46,150 bases of DNA from Spirochaetales bacterium (GTDB lineage Bacteria; Spirochaetota; Spirochaetia; SZUA-6; JAFGRV01), in assembly GCA_016928415.1 (NCBI GenBank), contig JAFGKU010000165.1:1-46150 (forward strand), read 5' to 3'. The translations under genes were made by a program, and so were the position numbers. Positions within the stretch are counted from its first letter, which is position 1. Each line of letters begins with the position of its first letter. Below are positions 1-9,071 of this stretch, one piece after another. Below the pieces are notes generated by a model, which saw only the letters and a program-made list of their open reading frames with translations, did not search any database and was not told the origin of the DNA.

Positions 1-1
1 A

Positions 2-913
2 GCCGAATGGGCCCCCTACACCAATTATTCCAGGGGAACAGTAGTCACCTACCAGGGAGTGTCATACACCTGCCGGCAGGCCCATATGTCCTTACCGGGC
101 TGGGAACCGCCAAATGTTCCGGCCTTATGGCTTTCAGGCGGAAGCAGCGGCGGGTCATCCGGTACAACATCTACACCCACACCCACACCCACAACACCTT
201 CAAGCGGCGGCAGTTCTTCCGGGACCTGTTCTTACCCCACATGGAACGCATCAACGGTTTATGTAGGCGGGAACATGGTGCAATGGAACGGTCATGCCTG
301 GCGGGCCCAATGGTGGACCCAGGGTGAAGAACCGGGAACAACCGGGCAATGGGGCGTATGGAGAGACCAGGGCGTTTGCGGCAGCAGCGGCGGTTCCGCT
401 GCAACCCCCACCCCGACACCGTACAACGGAAGCGGAGGCAGCACAGGGAGCGTATCTAGACCCGCGGAATGCCCATCCGACCTCTGGAATTATATGGTAA
501 GTGCAACAAACGCACTGGGCATGCCCGCAGATTTCTCCTGGCTACTCGCTGCCGTATGCAAGCACGAGAGTACCTTCGGCGCCGGACTCGCCGGCAGCGT
601 ATCGGCGGGAGACGGCCTGATGCAGGTGCAGCCCGCAACGAGGTCCGCTTACGCAGGCATGTTTTCCTCTACGTTCGGCCATGCCTATAATCACGCGAGC
701 AATTCGGATCAAATTGCCATGGGTGCACTGATCCTGAAGGATATGATTGTCAATTACTGCGGCGGGCAATACCGCTGCGGCTGCCTTAAATACAACGGCG
801 GCCCTAACTATGTCCCGGGTACGGTGGATGCATATGGACGTCCCGTTTACGCGGAACAATATGCTGATGAGGTAATGGCTACTTACAGGAGCTACGGAGG
901 AACACACGCATAA
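2..913 (+). CDS. Secreted chitin-binding GH23 lysozyme/chitinase-like protein (5' end outside window)
   Basis: The reading frame is open to the window edge, so the start and any signal peptide lie upstream; 303 residues are visible. Residues 1-43 form the end of a CBM5/12-type chitin-binding module (aromatic pattern with VSYTCRQAHMS and ALW). A Gly/Ser/Thr-Pro linker (about 44-75) leads to a second CBM5/12 module (about 76-127, bounded by Cys, with GHAWRAQWW). A second TP-rich linker leads to a lysozyme-like GH23/SLT domain (about 153-303): CKHES places the likely catalytic Glu at residue 189, followed by GLMQVQP and YNGGP. The family cleaves peptidoglycan, and some CBM-bearing GH23 enzymes cleave chitin. 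The paired chitin-binding modules and the downstream sugar genes favour chitin, but peptidoglycan remains possible. Domains are clear; the substrate is inferred. Confidence 0.85.
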   Translation, partial: AEWAPYTNYSRGTVVTYQGVSYTCRQAHMSLPGWEPPNVPALWLSGGSSGGSSGTTSTPTPTPTTPSSGGSSSGTCSYPTWNASTVYVGGNMVQWNGHAWRAQWWTQGEEPGTTGQWGVWRDQGVCGSSGGSAATPTPTPYNGSGGSTGSVSRPAECPSDLWNYMVSATNALGMPADFSWLLAAVCKHESTFGAGLAGSVSAGDGLMQVQPATRSAYAGMFSSTFGHAYNHASNSDQIAMGALILKDMIVNYCGGQYRCGCLKYNGGPNYVPGTVDAYGRPVYAEQYADEVMATYRSYGGTHA

Positions 914-973
914 GGAAAAATGAGTGCCATTGGAAAACCGTCATTACACATGACGCTTTCCCTTGAATAACCG

Positions 974-1009
974 GCGACGCTGACTTTAGCGGCGCTTCAA
1001 AAATTTTTT
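974..1009 (+). terminator. Possible terminator of the GH23 gene
   Basis: A short hairpin (GCG-A-CGCT, six-base loop, AGCG-G-CGC, 974-995) is followed by TTCAAAAA and a run of seven T (1004-1010). It sits 60 bases after the stop codon. The stem has one mismatch, so this is weaker than the hairpin just downstream; the two may act together. Confidence 0.4.
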
Positions 1010-1015
1010 TAGTCA

Positions 1016-1063
1016 AGGTCCTGCTGTCACCGATCGTTCGGTGGGGCAGGACCTTTCTCCTTT
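1016..1063 (+). terminator. Strong intrinsic terminator
   Basis: AGGTCCTGC (1016-1024) pairs perfectly with GCAGGACCT (1046-1054). Inside it, CACCGA (1028-1033) pairs with TCGGTG (1038-1043) around a TCGT loop. A T-rich tail (TTTCTCCTTT) follows. This insulates the GH23 gene from enolase. The rest of 914-1239 shows only the enolase promoter; no gene is visible in it. Confidence 0.75.
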
Positions 1064-1179
1064 AAAACAAATGGTGAAGTCAGGTAAAAAAAGCTTAAAA
1101 CGTGTCTCATGAAAATGTTAAAAATCAGTTTTATTATTGATAAATGCCACAATCCTTGAGCTCATACCCTCCCGGTCCC

Positions 1180-1209
1180 TTGACAGAACAAGTCCATACC
1201 CTGTAATAC
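1180..1209 (+). promoter_or_regulatory. Sigma-70-type promoter of enolase
   Basis: A perfect TTGACA (1180-1185) is followed after 18 bases by TAATAC (1204-1209). A perfect TATAAT also occurs at 1210-1215, but 24 bases from the -35 is too far unless it works with another upstream box. A short leader and the SD AGGAG (1228-1232) follow. Confidence 0.55.
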
Positions 1210-1218
1210 TATAATTAA

Positions 1219-2538
<1,320 letters not shown>

Positions 2539-2606
2539 ATCTATTACTGGCTGTTAACAGCCGGTAACACCGCGTTACAATCCTGAATTTAACACGCACC
2601 ATAAAA

Positions 2607-2630
2607 AAGGCCTTGCTTCTGCAAGGCCTT
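2607..2630. terminator. Bidirectional terminator between eno and the GH3 gene
   Basis: AAGGCCTTGC (2607-2616) and GCAAGGCCTT (2621-2630) form a perfect 10-bp stem with a TTCT loop. On the minus strand it is followed by a run of T, so it best serves the convergent GH3 operon ending at 2701. On the plus strand the tail is weaker (CTTAAAAAGG). Confidence 0.75.
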
Positions 2631-2647
2631 CTTAAAAAGGAGATTCT

Positions 2648-2686
2648 ATGAAAAAAAGCATCAACCTTCCTTATACAGAAGGCTAA
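2648..2686 (+). other. Tiny reading frame with a good ribosome binding site
   Basis: A 12-codon frame (MKKSINLPYTEG, then TAA) starts at an ATG preceded by AAGGAG (2637-2642) with five bases between. It lies between the eno terminator and the convergent GH3 gene. It could be the preserved start of a deleted gene, a leader-type peptide, or chance. No promoter is visible. Confidence 0.2.
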
Positions 2687-2700
2687 GAGCTTTGATTCTT

Positions 2701-4317
2701 CTATAAAACGGGCACGACCAGCTTCCCTTCGGCCTTGATCTTGCCCAGACAGAGACGGGCAAGGGCATCGATGGAGGCCTTGGTCACGCCGTAAGTGGTA
2801 ATGACAGTCGGAATTTCCTTGGGATAAATTTTCAGATCATTGGGGCTCCGCAGTGCCACCAATATGATCCTGTCATCCTGCGTAAGTTTTCTCGCTTCCT
2901 CCAAAGCAGCCATCTGTTCTTCAAACTGGTAAGCATTATACGTACAGAAAATCGTATAATCGCAGATATAAGCCCAGTCGCTTAAACCCAGCCGCTCAAC
3001 ACTGTTGGGCTGCAGGCCCGTAACATATTCAGCCACATTTTCATGATATTTCCTGAATGAATCCGCAAAATTATGCATGAAAAAATTCGTGTTGTCGGAC
3101 ATCACAAGGCGGCCGTACATTGGCCTGATTATGGCTATGCGCGTTGTTTTCTTCGTCTTCAGGGGCAGTACATTCGCTTCATTTTTAACCAGCGTAATGG
3201 ATTTATTCGCCACTTCCTCTATGGCTTTTTTTGACTCTTTTCTTGCAAGAATCCGCATGGTTTTTTTCCTGTTATCCACATCAAAGGTTGCATATTTCTT
3301 CTTTGCTCGCAGTATTCTCATGACACTTTCATTCAACCTGTCTTCCGAAATATGCCCCTTCTTCACGGCGTCTACAATGATCTCATAGGCGGGCATACTC
3401 GAGAAACTGATGACAACCAGATCGACTCCCGCGTTGACAGCCATGATGAGGGCCTTCTCGAAACCGTAAACATCCATGATAGGCTTCATTTTCAGATCGT
3501 CAGAGATTACAATATTATCGTATCCGAGGGTCTTACGCAAAACACCCGTTATAATAGGCGTTGAAAGGGTGGCGGGCGTATTCGCAGGGTCTAGCGCCGT
3601 GTAAGCGGCATGCAGGGTCATTATCATCTCTACCCCCGCGTCGACGGCCTTTTTAAACGGCAGTAATTCCACTTTCATCAGCCTGTCGTAATCGTACGGG
3701 ATGACATCGAGCTTGTCATGGCTGTCAACTTCCACGTTCCGCTGACCGGGGAAATGCTTGGCACAGGCCATGACACCCTGGCTCTGGTTCCCTTTAATGA
3801 ATGCGGCTCCCAGCGCGGCCACTTTATCGGGATTATCGCCGAAATACCTGTTATCCTTTATGGGGGTGCCGTTAACGTGGGAAATATCCACAACAGGGGC
3901 CAGGTTGGCATTGATGCCGATTGTTTTCAGTTCGCTTCCCGTAATTTCACCCATTTTATAAGCATACTCTTCATTATTTTTGGGTATCGCCGCTATGGCC
4001 ATATTGCCCGGATGGATGGAAATGTTTTTCGTTATTGGTGCGAGCTGGCCGCCTTCCTGGTCTATCGCCACGAGTAACGGCATGGAAAGCCTTGATTTCC
4101 TGGCCGCTGCCTGAATCTTGGAAGTAAGATCCTTGAGTTGAAAGCTGTCGACAACATTACAGCCGGAAAAATACAGTATGGATCCGAAACGGCCGTTCTG
4201 GATATTTTCAAGCGTTTCCTGCGGGACTTCGTAACGTCCCACGAAATTTTCCATGAGCATCTGGCCGGCTTTTTCTTCCAGCGTCATTTTCTCTAGTATA
4301 TTTTTTAAGTTACTCAA
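2701..4317 (-). CDS. GH3 beta-N-acetylhexosaminidase (NagZ-like), cytoplasmic
   Basis: 538 residues without a signal peptide. Residues 1-340 form the GH3 TIM-barrel domain: AIDQEGG (85-91), KHFPG (187-191), DSH (198-200; His is the family's unusual acid/base) and ISDDLKM (271-277; Asp273 is the predicted nucleophile). Residues about 345-538 form the second GH3 domain. The canonical KHFPGHGDT is here KHFPGQRNV, so the loop before the DSH dyad is altered. Enzymes with the Asp-His dyad release terminal beta-GlcNAc, and some act as phosphorylases. It starts with TTG, supported by AGGAG six bases upstream. It is the last gene of the ROK-transporter operon, which suggests it trims imported amino-sugar oligosaccharides or muropeptides. 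Confidence 0.85.
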   Translation of the reverse strand: MSNLKNILEKMTLEEKAGQMLMENFVGRYEVPQETLENIQNGRFGSILYFSGCNVVDSFQLKDLTSKIQAAARKSRLSMPLLVAIDQEGGQLAPITKNISIHPGNMAIAAIPKNNEEYAYKMGEITGSELKTIGINANLAPVVDISHVNGTPIKDNRYFGDNPDKVAALGAAFIKGNQSQGVMACAKHFPGQRNVEVDSHDKLDVIPYDYDRLMKVELLPFKKAVDAGVEMIMTLHAAYTALDPANTPATLSTPIITGVLRKTLGYDNIVISDDLKMKPIMDVYGFEKALIMAVNAGVDLVVISFSSMPAYEIIVDAVKKGHISEDRLNESVMRILRAKKKYATFDVDNRKKTMRILARKESKKAIEEVANKSITLVKNEANVLPLKTKKTTRIAIIRPMYGRLVMSDNTNFFMHNFADSFRKYHENVAEYVTGLQPNSVERLGLSDWAYICDYTIFCTYNAYQFEEQMAALEEARKLTQDDRIILVALRSPNDLKIYPKEIPTVITTYGVTKASIDALARLCLGKIKAEGKLVVPVL

Positions 4318-4406
4318 ACCAGTCTCCTATATTGAATATATGGAAGTCTCTAAAAACCCCCATTTTATCGTGCAGCGGTTCAATGCCGCAGGTATTTTGA
4401 ATAAAA

Positions 4407-5258
4407 TCATCCTTTTATGGCCCCGGCAGCAAACCCCTTCGTTATCTGCCTGTTGAAAAAAGCGTAGAAAAGGATCATCGGCGCGGCACCGATCACCAAG
4501 GCCGCGAATTGAAGGCCGTATTCAATGGCCAACGGGCCAGAGAAGGCGTAAATACCAACCGGCAAACTCCTCGTAGATTCTGAACTCGTCAGGATAAACA
4601 CCAGTATGAATTCGTTCCAGCATCCCAGAATTGTGAGAATGGCAACGGTCATAACAACCGGCATGCACATGGGAAAAACTATTTCCGCGAAAATACGGAA
4701 ATACCCAGCGCCGTCCATCCGGCTGGACTCAATGAGCGAATCGGGAATCCCCTTTATATATTCCGTACCTAAATAGATGGCCACCGGCAGGGCAAGGGCA
4801 ATATAGGGAATGAGAATACCCAGGTGCGTATCCTGGAGATGGACCCACGTTTCAGCCAGAAAAAGGGGAACGAGTATCGAGTGAATGGAAATCAGAAGCC
4901 CCATTAAAAAGAGATTATAAAAAAACACGGTGATTTTATATCTTAACTTGGCAAATGCGAATGAGGCTCCCATGGCGAACACAATCGAAACAATGGTTGA
5001 AACGCTTGTATAGAACAGGCTGTTGATTGTATACAACCCCAGCTTTCCAATGGTCCATGCCTGGATATAATTGGTTATGATGAAATTCTTGGGTAGGGCC
5101 AGTGGGTTCATCACGATCTCCGCTTTTGGCTTGAACGATGAGTAAAAAAGCCAGACAAGGGGAAGGATCGTCAAAATGGTAAACGTGAAAAATATAACGT
5201 AAAAAATGATTTTAATGCCAATACTGGTCAAATTTTTCTGCAAGTCAGTTTTTGCCAC
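4407..5258 (-). CDS. CUT1 sugar ABC transporter permease, MalG type
   Basis: Inner-membrane permease of 283 residues with six predicted membrane segments. The EAA loop (SSRMDGAGYFRIFAEIVFP, about residues 180-198) contacts the ATPase. The C-terminal FAAGAIKG resembles the usual MalG-type end. It starts with GTG behind a G-rich SD (GGGGG, about seven bases away), ten bases after the MalF-type permease stops, so the two are translated together. An 89-base gap separates it from the GH3 gene. It is the second half of the transport channel fed by the lipoprotein encoded at 6299-7567. No ABC ATPase lies nearby. Confidence 0.9.
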   Translation of the reverse strand: MAKTDLQKNLTSIGIKIIFYVIFFTFTILTILPLVWLFYSSFKPKAEIVMNPLALPKNFIITNYIQAWTIGKLGLYTINSLFYTSVSTIVSIVFAMGASFAFAKLRYKITVFFYNLFLMGLLISIHSILVPLFLAETWVHLQDTHLGILIPYIALALPVAIYLGTEYIKGIPDSLIESSRMDGAGYFRIFAEIVFPMCMPVVMTVAILTILGCWNEFILVFILTSSESTRSLPVGIYAFSGPLAIEYGLQFAALVIGAAPMILFYAFFNRQITKGFAAGAIKG

Positions 5259-5268
5259 GGTTCACCCC

Positions 5269-6171
5269 CTAATTAACTTCTTCACCAAACCGTGAGTTGA
5301 TGAATCTGGTCAATGCTATAAGAATTACGCTGATAAGTACAATAACAGTCGATACGGCACTTCCGAACCCGTAGTTGTTTATTATAAACGTGTAACGGTA
5401 CATGTAGATGGCCAGCACCTCCGTGTATCCGGCCGGCCCTCCGTTTGTCAGAGCAAAGAGAAGGTCGAATCCCTTCAAACTTCCGGAAATGGCCAGAATA
5501 GCCGTTATTACTATTACCCCGCGCAGGGATGGCATAATAACTTTGAAGAAGATTTGACTTTCGCTTGCTCCGTCAATCTGACTCGCCTCCAGTATGGCCG
5601 GGTCGATTTTCTGTAAATTGGCCAGGAACACGATCATGTAAAATCCCGTGTACATCCAGATAAATACAACGCTTAACGGTATAAAGGCCAGGAACTTTTC
5701 ATTGAGGATTTGTATCATGTAGTGGGGATCATTATAGAGGAGCTGGAGAAGCTTGGTAATGCCGCCGACCGCGGAAAACATCTTGTTCCAGAGTATACCC
5801 ACGACGATGGTGGATATAACGGCGGGCAGATATACCATTGCCTGGAAAAATTTCTCCATGCCTACAATTTTTCTGTACAGGATATAGGCGAGCATGAAGC
5901 CTATCGGTATCTGGCCGAATACGGATATGAACACGATTATAAAATTATTGGCCAATGCCGTCCAGAAAATATCGTCTTTCATCATTTTGATATAATGTTT
6001 CATGCCTACCACGGTCGCCTCGTTCTTGTAAACATTATAATCGGTAAAACTCAGGAATACGGACGTAATAACGGGAAACGCCACCACGGCAAGGTACACG
6101 ATTAAAGCGGGAAGAATAAATATGAAATATATTATAATCTTGGTTTTCTTCTCAGACCTGATTTCCATCAT
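5269..6171 (-). CDS. CUT1 sugar ABC transporter permease, MalF type
   Basis: 300 residues with six predicted membrane segments and the EAA loop LEASQIDGASESQIFFKVI near residue 200. It pairs with the MalG-type permease next to it to form the channel of a carbohydrate importer. Two ATG codons stand in tandem at the start (6171 and 6168). The nearest AGGAG is about 13 bases away, so initiation may be modest. A stable hairpin lies between it and the binding-protein gene upstream, a common arrangement that keeps the binding protein in excess. The substrate is not readable from the sequence; context suggests an amino-sugar or beta-linked oligosaccharide. Confidence 0.9.
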   Translation of the reverse strand: MMEIRSEKKTKIIIYFIFILPALIVYLAVVAFPVITSVFLSFTDYNVYKNEATVVGMKHYIKMMKDDIFWTALANNFIIVFISVFGQIPIGFMLAYILYRKIVGMEKFFQAMVYLPAVISTIVVGILWNKMFSAVGGITKLLQLLYNDPHYMIQILNEKFLAFIPLSVVFIWMYTGFYMIVFLANLQKIDPAILEASQIDGASESQIFFKVIMPSLRGVIVITAILAISGSLKGFDLLFALTNGGPAGYTEVLAIYMYRYTFIINNYGFGSAVSTVIVLISVILIALTRFINSRFGEEVN

Positions 6172-6259
6172 GGCTAATCACTTGCTCCTTTCAATCATCG
6201 GTTGTTTGTCATATCGGGTCGGTTATGATCCCGTAATCAGTAATCGGCACATAAAAGCT

Positions 6260-6283
6260 GCATGGGCCGTTAAAGGCCCATGC
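6260..6283 (-). other. Intercistronic hairpin between binding protein and permeases
   Basis: GCATGGGCC (6260-6268) pairs perfectly with GGCCCATGC (6275-6283), with a six-base loop. On the minus strand it lies just after the binding-protein stop, followed by AGCTTTTAT, a weak T tract. It is likely a partial terminator or RNA-stabilising stem that lowers permease expression relative to the binding protein. Confidence 0.6.
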
Positions 6284-6298
6284 AACATTTCATTCACT

Positions 6299-7567
6299 TT
6301 ACATAGCCGCTTTGAAAGCGTCGTCAATTTTCTTGGCAAGTGCTTCAGGAGTAATTTTCTTTAAAGCAAGTTCCTGTAAACCATTATTGATAATATTAAT
6401 GGGTTCGCCGGAAATTACGTTGTCAAGAACGGCTGTTCCCGGATGGGCCGGATAAAATGCAATTCTCTTCTTGGCAAGCGGTTTTAAATCCACGCTGCTG
6501 ACATCAAGTTTGTAGGCAGGAGGCATACCTTCGGTCTCGAGCCTGAACTTGGCGCCTTCTTCGCCGCAGAAGAAGGAAATCATCTTCCAGGCAGCGTCCG
6601 CTTTATCCTTGTCCAGTCCGGCTTTCATACCGAAACCGGTGGCAGGAACGGTGGCTGTCGATGAAGAGGGACCCTTCTGGCCGGCAATGTCGGGAAGTAC
6701 CATCAGTTCGATGTTTTCCTGTTCTTCTTCGGACATAACATCGATGAGTGCCTGTGTTCTCCAGTCGCCGTCAATCATGAAGAGGCCTTTGCCCTGGGCA
6801 AAGAGGGCGGGGTTGTCACCATAGTCAAGCTGGATGCTTGTCGGGGGAAGAATTTCCGAAGCGTACATGTCAGCGATTACCTGGATGGATTTTACGAATT
6901 CAGGATCCGTGAAGGAAGCTTCACCGGCAACTGCCTTGTTGATCCATTCCTGGCCGGCAACTCTGCCGACAACGGCGCTGAACAGACAGGACTGCATGAC
7001 CCATGCGGCCTTGTTCGGCATGATAACCGTTTCAAGCCCGGCGGCCTTGGCCTTGGGTACCATGGCCTTTAATTCATCATAGGTTTTCGGCATGGTAAGT
7101 CCGAGGCTTTCGATGAGTTTCTTGTTTGCAAACATGACATGACATGCCGTCACTGCAAAGGGAAGCTCATACAGTTTGCCGTCGCCCTGCGGTGCAAGGG
7201 CTGCGGAAGCGTATTTGCTTTTGTCGATCATCGGGGTCAGGTCGGCAACGAGTCCTGCGGATGTTACTTCGGCGCTTCTTCCGCCCGGCCACAGGTACAT
7301 GACGTCCGGAAGGTTGTTCGCTGCGGCGAGAGCTTTTAATTTCTGGTGGTAAGCTTCGTCGTACAGGTTTTCAACCTTGAGCGTGATGTTCGGGTACTTT
7401 TCATTGAAAGCTGCAACGAGTTTGTCCCAGTTCTTGGCACCTTCAGATGTAAGGTCAAGATAATTTAATACTGAGAGCTCCATGACTTTTGGCTTCTCTG
7501 GCTGGCAGCCAAATACAAAGGCTAACGCCACTGCTAATGCCAAAACCAAAATTGTTTTTTTTAACAT
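6299..7567 (-). CDS. Lipoprotein sugar-binding protein of the CUT1 ABC importer
   Basis: 422 residues. The signal peptide ends in a lipobox (FVFGC, lipidated Cys21), so the mature protein is membrane-anchored, as expected without a soluble periplasmic form. The rest is a family-1 extracellular solute-binding protein: the N-terminal strand (MELSVLNYLDLTSEGAKNW), FNEKYPNITLKVE, and the FAQGKGLFMIDGDW segment near residue 260 are typical. A strong SD (GGAGGAG) precedes the ATG. It lies 24 bases after the ROK repressor gene, in the same operon, and delivers sugar to the two downstream permeases. Ligand unknown. Confidence 0.92.
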   Translation of the reverse strand: MLKKTILVLALAVALAFVFGCQPEKPKVMELSVLNYLDLTSEGAKNWDKLVAAFNEKYPNITLKVENLYDEAYHQKLKALAAANNLPDVMYLWPGGRSAEVTSAGLVADLTPMIDKSKYASAALAPQGDGKLYELPFAVTACHVMFANKKLIESLGLTMPKTYDELKAMVPKAKAAGLETVIMPNKAAWVMQSCLFSAVVGRVAGQEWINKAVAGEASFTDPEFVKSIQVIADMYASEILPPTSIQLDYGDNPALFAQGKGLFMIDGDWRTQALIDVMSEEEQENIELMVLPDIAGQKGPSSSTATVPATGFGMKAGLDKDKADAAWKMISFFCGEEGAKFRLETEGMPPAYKLDVSSVDLKPLAKKRIAFYPAHPGTAVLDNVISGEPINIINNGLQELALKKITPEALAKKIDDAFKAAM

Positions 7568-7591
7568 TTCTTCTCCTCCATTTTTTTATTT

Positions 7592-8794
7592 TTATTCTTC
7601 CTTAAACCATAAGAAAGATTTTGGTTCCCGTGATATATACTCAAAAATCTCATCCCAATCAATATTAAAAGCGGAATCCGAGGTAAATAATTGAGGGACG
7701 GCGAAAATCTTCTGTAAATACATGCTGGCCGCGCCCCAGGCAACGTCATGCACTTCGTAATCGGAAAAACCGAATGTGCATTTATTGTTGACTAAAACCT
7801 TGTATAATTCATCGATGCCTTCCTTAAATACCTCTCCAAAAAGTGTTTTCTCCTTGCTTAAGTCTCCGCCGATAAAAATATGACTCGGGTTTATAATAGA
7901 AACGATGACAAAAAGGTTTTGAAGCAGTTCTTTAATAAACTGCTTTAAAACCTGTCTGTCACTCTGGATCTTCTGCATTTCATTGTCGGAAATACCCATT
8001 TGCCCCTTATCAGCCTTATGCCAGTATATGCTTTTGAACTCACCGGCCGAATAATTGCTTCCGTAATATACCTTGCCGTCAATAACCACTCCCAGTCCGA
8101 CACCCATACCTTTCTCAATTTCGGTTTTTATATTTTTCCCATGGAATTCGGCCAGCACATAGAAAAAATTCTTGGGTTCGTTGCCTTTGCTCCGCATCAA
8201 TTCCCCCCAGGCACAGCAATTGGCGTCATTTTCCACCAGCACGGGAATTTCAAAATGCGGGTTGAGTTCGCCAAAAAAATCATAGTCATCTATGCCCAAT
8301 GGTTTTGAATTCAGAATCTTGCCCTTATACGGATTGACAAGACCGGGTATTCCCACACCGATACCGACCAGGGGCAGATTCAGCTTCCTGATATCTTCTA
8401 TATGGTTACGAATAATGGACAGAAAATAATCCCTGAAGCCGGCATTTTCAGAATCGATGTTTCCGGATGAGGAAAATAAAATTTTTCCGGAAATATTGAC
8501 AATAACGCATTTATATCTTGAGGGCTGGATCTCAATGCCCATAACGCATCCGAAATTATCATTTATCCCCAGGAGCTTTGTTTTTCTTCCGCCCTGCGGT
8601 AAAGCTTTTCCTTCCGCAAGCTGGATCACGATATTTTTTTCAACCAGCTTGGCAACAATATTTGTGACAGTTGATTTATCGAGCCCGAGGATCTTGGCGA
8701 TTTCTACCCGGCTTGTTCCCGGATTTAACCATAGCAATCTTGAAGCAAGAGAAAGGTTGGCATTCTTCTGGAAAAACTGATTATTGGCTCTCAT
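7592..8794 (-). CDS. ROK-family transcriptional repressor (NagC/XylR type)
   Basis: 400 residues. A winged helix-turn-helix (about residues 15-60; SRVEIAKILGLDKSTVTNIVAKLVEK is its core, shown in part as GLDKSTVTNIVAKL) is joined to a ROK sugar-binding domain (GVGIPG, VENDANCCAWGE). The ROK zinc motif (GEIGH and CxCGxxGC) is absent: the matching stretch reads GEFKS and lacks the cysteines. It is therefore a sensor-repressor and not an active kinase. It heads the transporter operon and faces the GH94 gene. An inverted repeat overlaps the start point of its own promoter, so it is probably autoregulated and controls both arms. The inducer is probably the imported sugar or its phosphate. Confidence 0.9.
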   Translation of the reverse strand: MRANNQFFQKNANLSLASRLLWLNPGTSRVEIAKILGLDKSTVTNIVAKLVEKNIVIQLAEGKALPQGGRKTKLLGINDNFGCVMGIEIQPSRYKCVIVNISGKILFSSSGNIDSENAGFRDYFLSIIRNHIEDIRKLNLPLVGIGVGIPGLVNPYKGKILNSKPLGIDDYDFFGELNPHFEIPVLVENDANCCAWGELMRSKGNEPKNFFYVLAEFHGKNIKTEIEKGMGVGLGVVIDGKVYYGSNYSAGEFKSIYWHKADKGQMGISDNEMQKIQSDRQVLKQFIKELLQNLFVIVSIINPSHIFIGGDLSKEKTLFGEVFKEGIDELYKVLVNNKCTFGFSDYEVHDVAWGAASMYLQKIFAVPQLFTSDSAFNIDWDEIFEYISREPKSFLWFKEE

Positions 8795-8806
8795 TTGTCT
8801 CCTTTC

Positions 8807-8833
8807 AAGTTGGTTGGTTTAATCACCCAACTT
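8807..8833. promoter_or_regulatory. Operator-like inverted repeat O1
   Basis: AAGTTGG (8807-8813) and CCAACTT (8827-8833) are perfect inverted arms 13 bases apart. The site abuts the -10 box of the minus-strand promoter and covers its start point, as expected for a repressor site. The inner sequence TTGGTTT..TCACCCAAC recurs at O2 on the other strand with a wider gap. Confidence 0.6.
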
Positions 8834-8862
8834 AATTTACCACCCTTTATCTAGAATGTCAA
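8834..8862 (-). promoter_or_regulatory. Promoter of the ROK-transporter-GH3 operon
   Basis: On the minus strand a perfect TTGACA (8862-8857) is followed after exactly 17 bases by TAAATT (8839-8834). Transcription would start near 8827, inside O1. The SD AAAGGAG (8805-8799) and ATG at 8794 follow. Confidence 0.7.
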
Positions 8863-8928
8863 GCTATTTTTTTTCTCCAATTAAAATTTTGTTTTTTCAA
8901 CATAATTCCAGAATTTTTCCTTCATCGA

Positions 8929-8957
8929 TTGACTTTTTACTTCTAATCCTTTTTAAG
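8929..8957 (+). promoter_or_regulatory. Possible promoter of the GH94 gene
   Basis: TTGACT (8929-8934) is followed after 17 bases by TTTAAG (8952-8957), or after 19 by TAAGTA. The -10 is poor. O2 lies about 40 bases downstream of the expected start. The rest of 8863-9071 is AT-rich and shows no gene. Confidence 0.35.
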
Positions 8958-9000
8958 TAATCTCAAAGGAGTATATCTCTTTAAAAGGCAATAGATCAAG

Positions 9001-9023
9001 GTTGGGTGAGTAGAAAAAACCAA
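9001..9023. promoter_or_regulatory. Operator-like site O2 in the GH94 leader
   Basis: GTTGGGTGA (9001-9009) and AAACCAA (9017-9023) are the reverse complements of TCACCCAAC and TTGGTTT in O1, here seven bases apart instead of two. It lies between the putative promoter and the GH94 start, about 190 bp from O1, which would suit looping by one repressor. Confidence 0.45.
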
Positions 9024-9071
9024 CTAACCGACATTTTTTTCCTTTTTTATTTTAAAAAATTCGGGGGAATC

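Noticed and set aside
1210..1215. Perfect TATAAT as the enolase -10
   Set aside because: It is 24 bases from the perfect TTGACA; TAATAC at 18 bases fits better. It could matter only with another -35.
4343..4360. GTCTCTAAAAACCC as another copy of the MITE end
   Set aside because: Only CTCTAAAAACC is shared; the diagnostic TAAGGCACC part is missing. The similar TCTCTAAAAACG near 23308 was rejected for the same reason.
7592..8794. ROK protein as a sugar kinase
   Set aside because: It has a DNA-binding domain and lacks the zinc motif; the kinase role belongs to the gene at 11202-12146.
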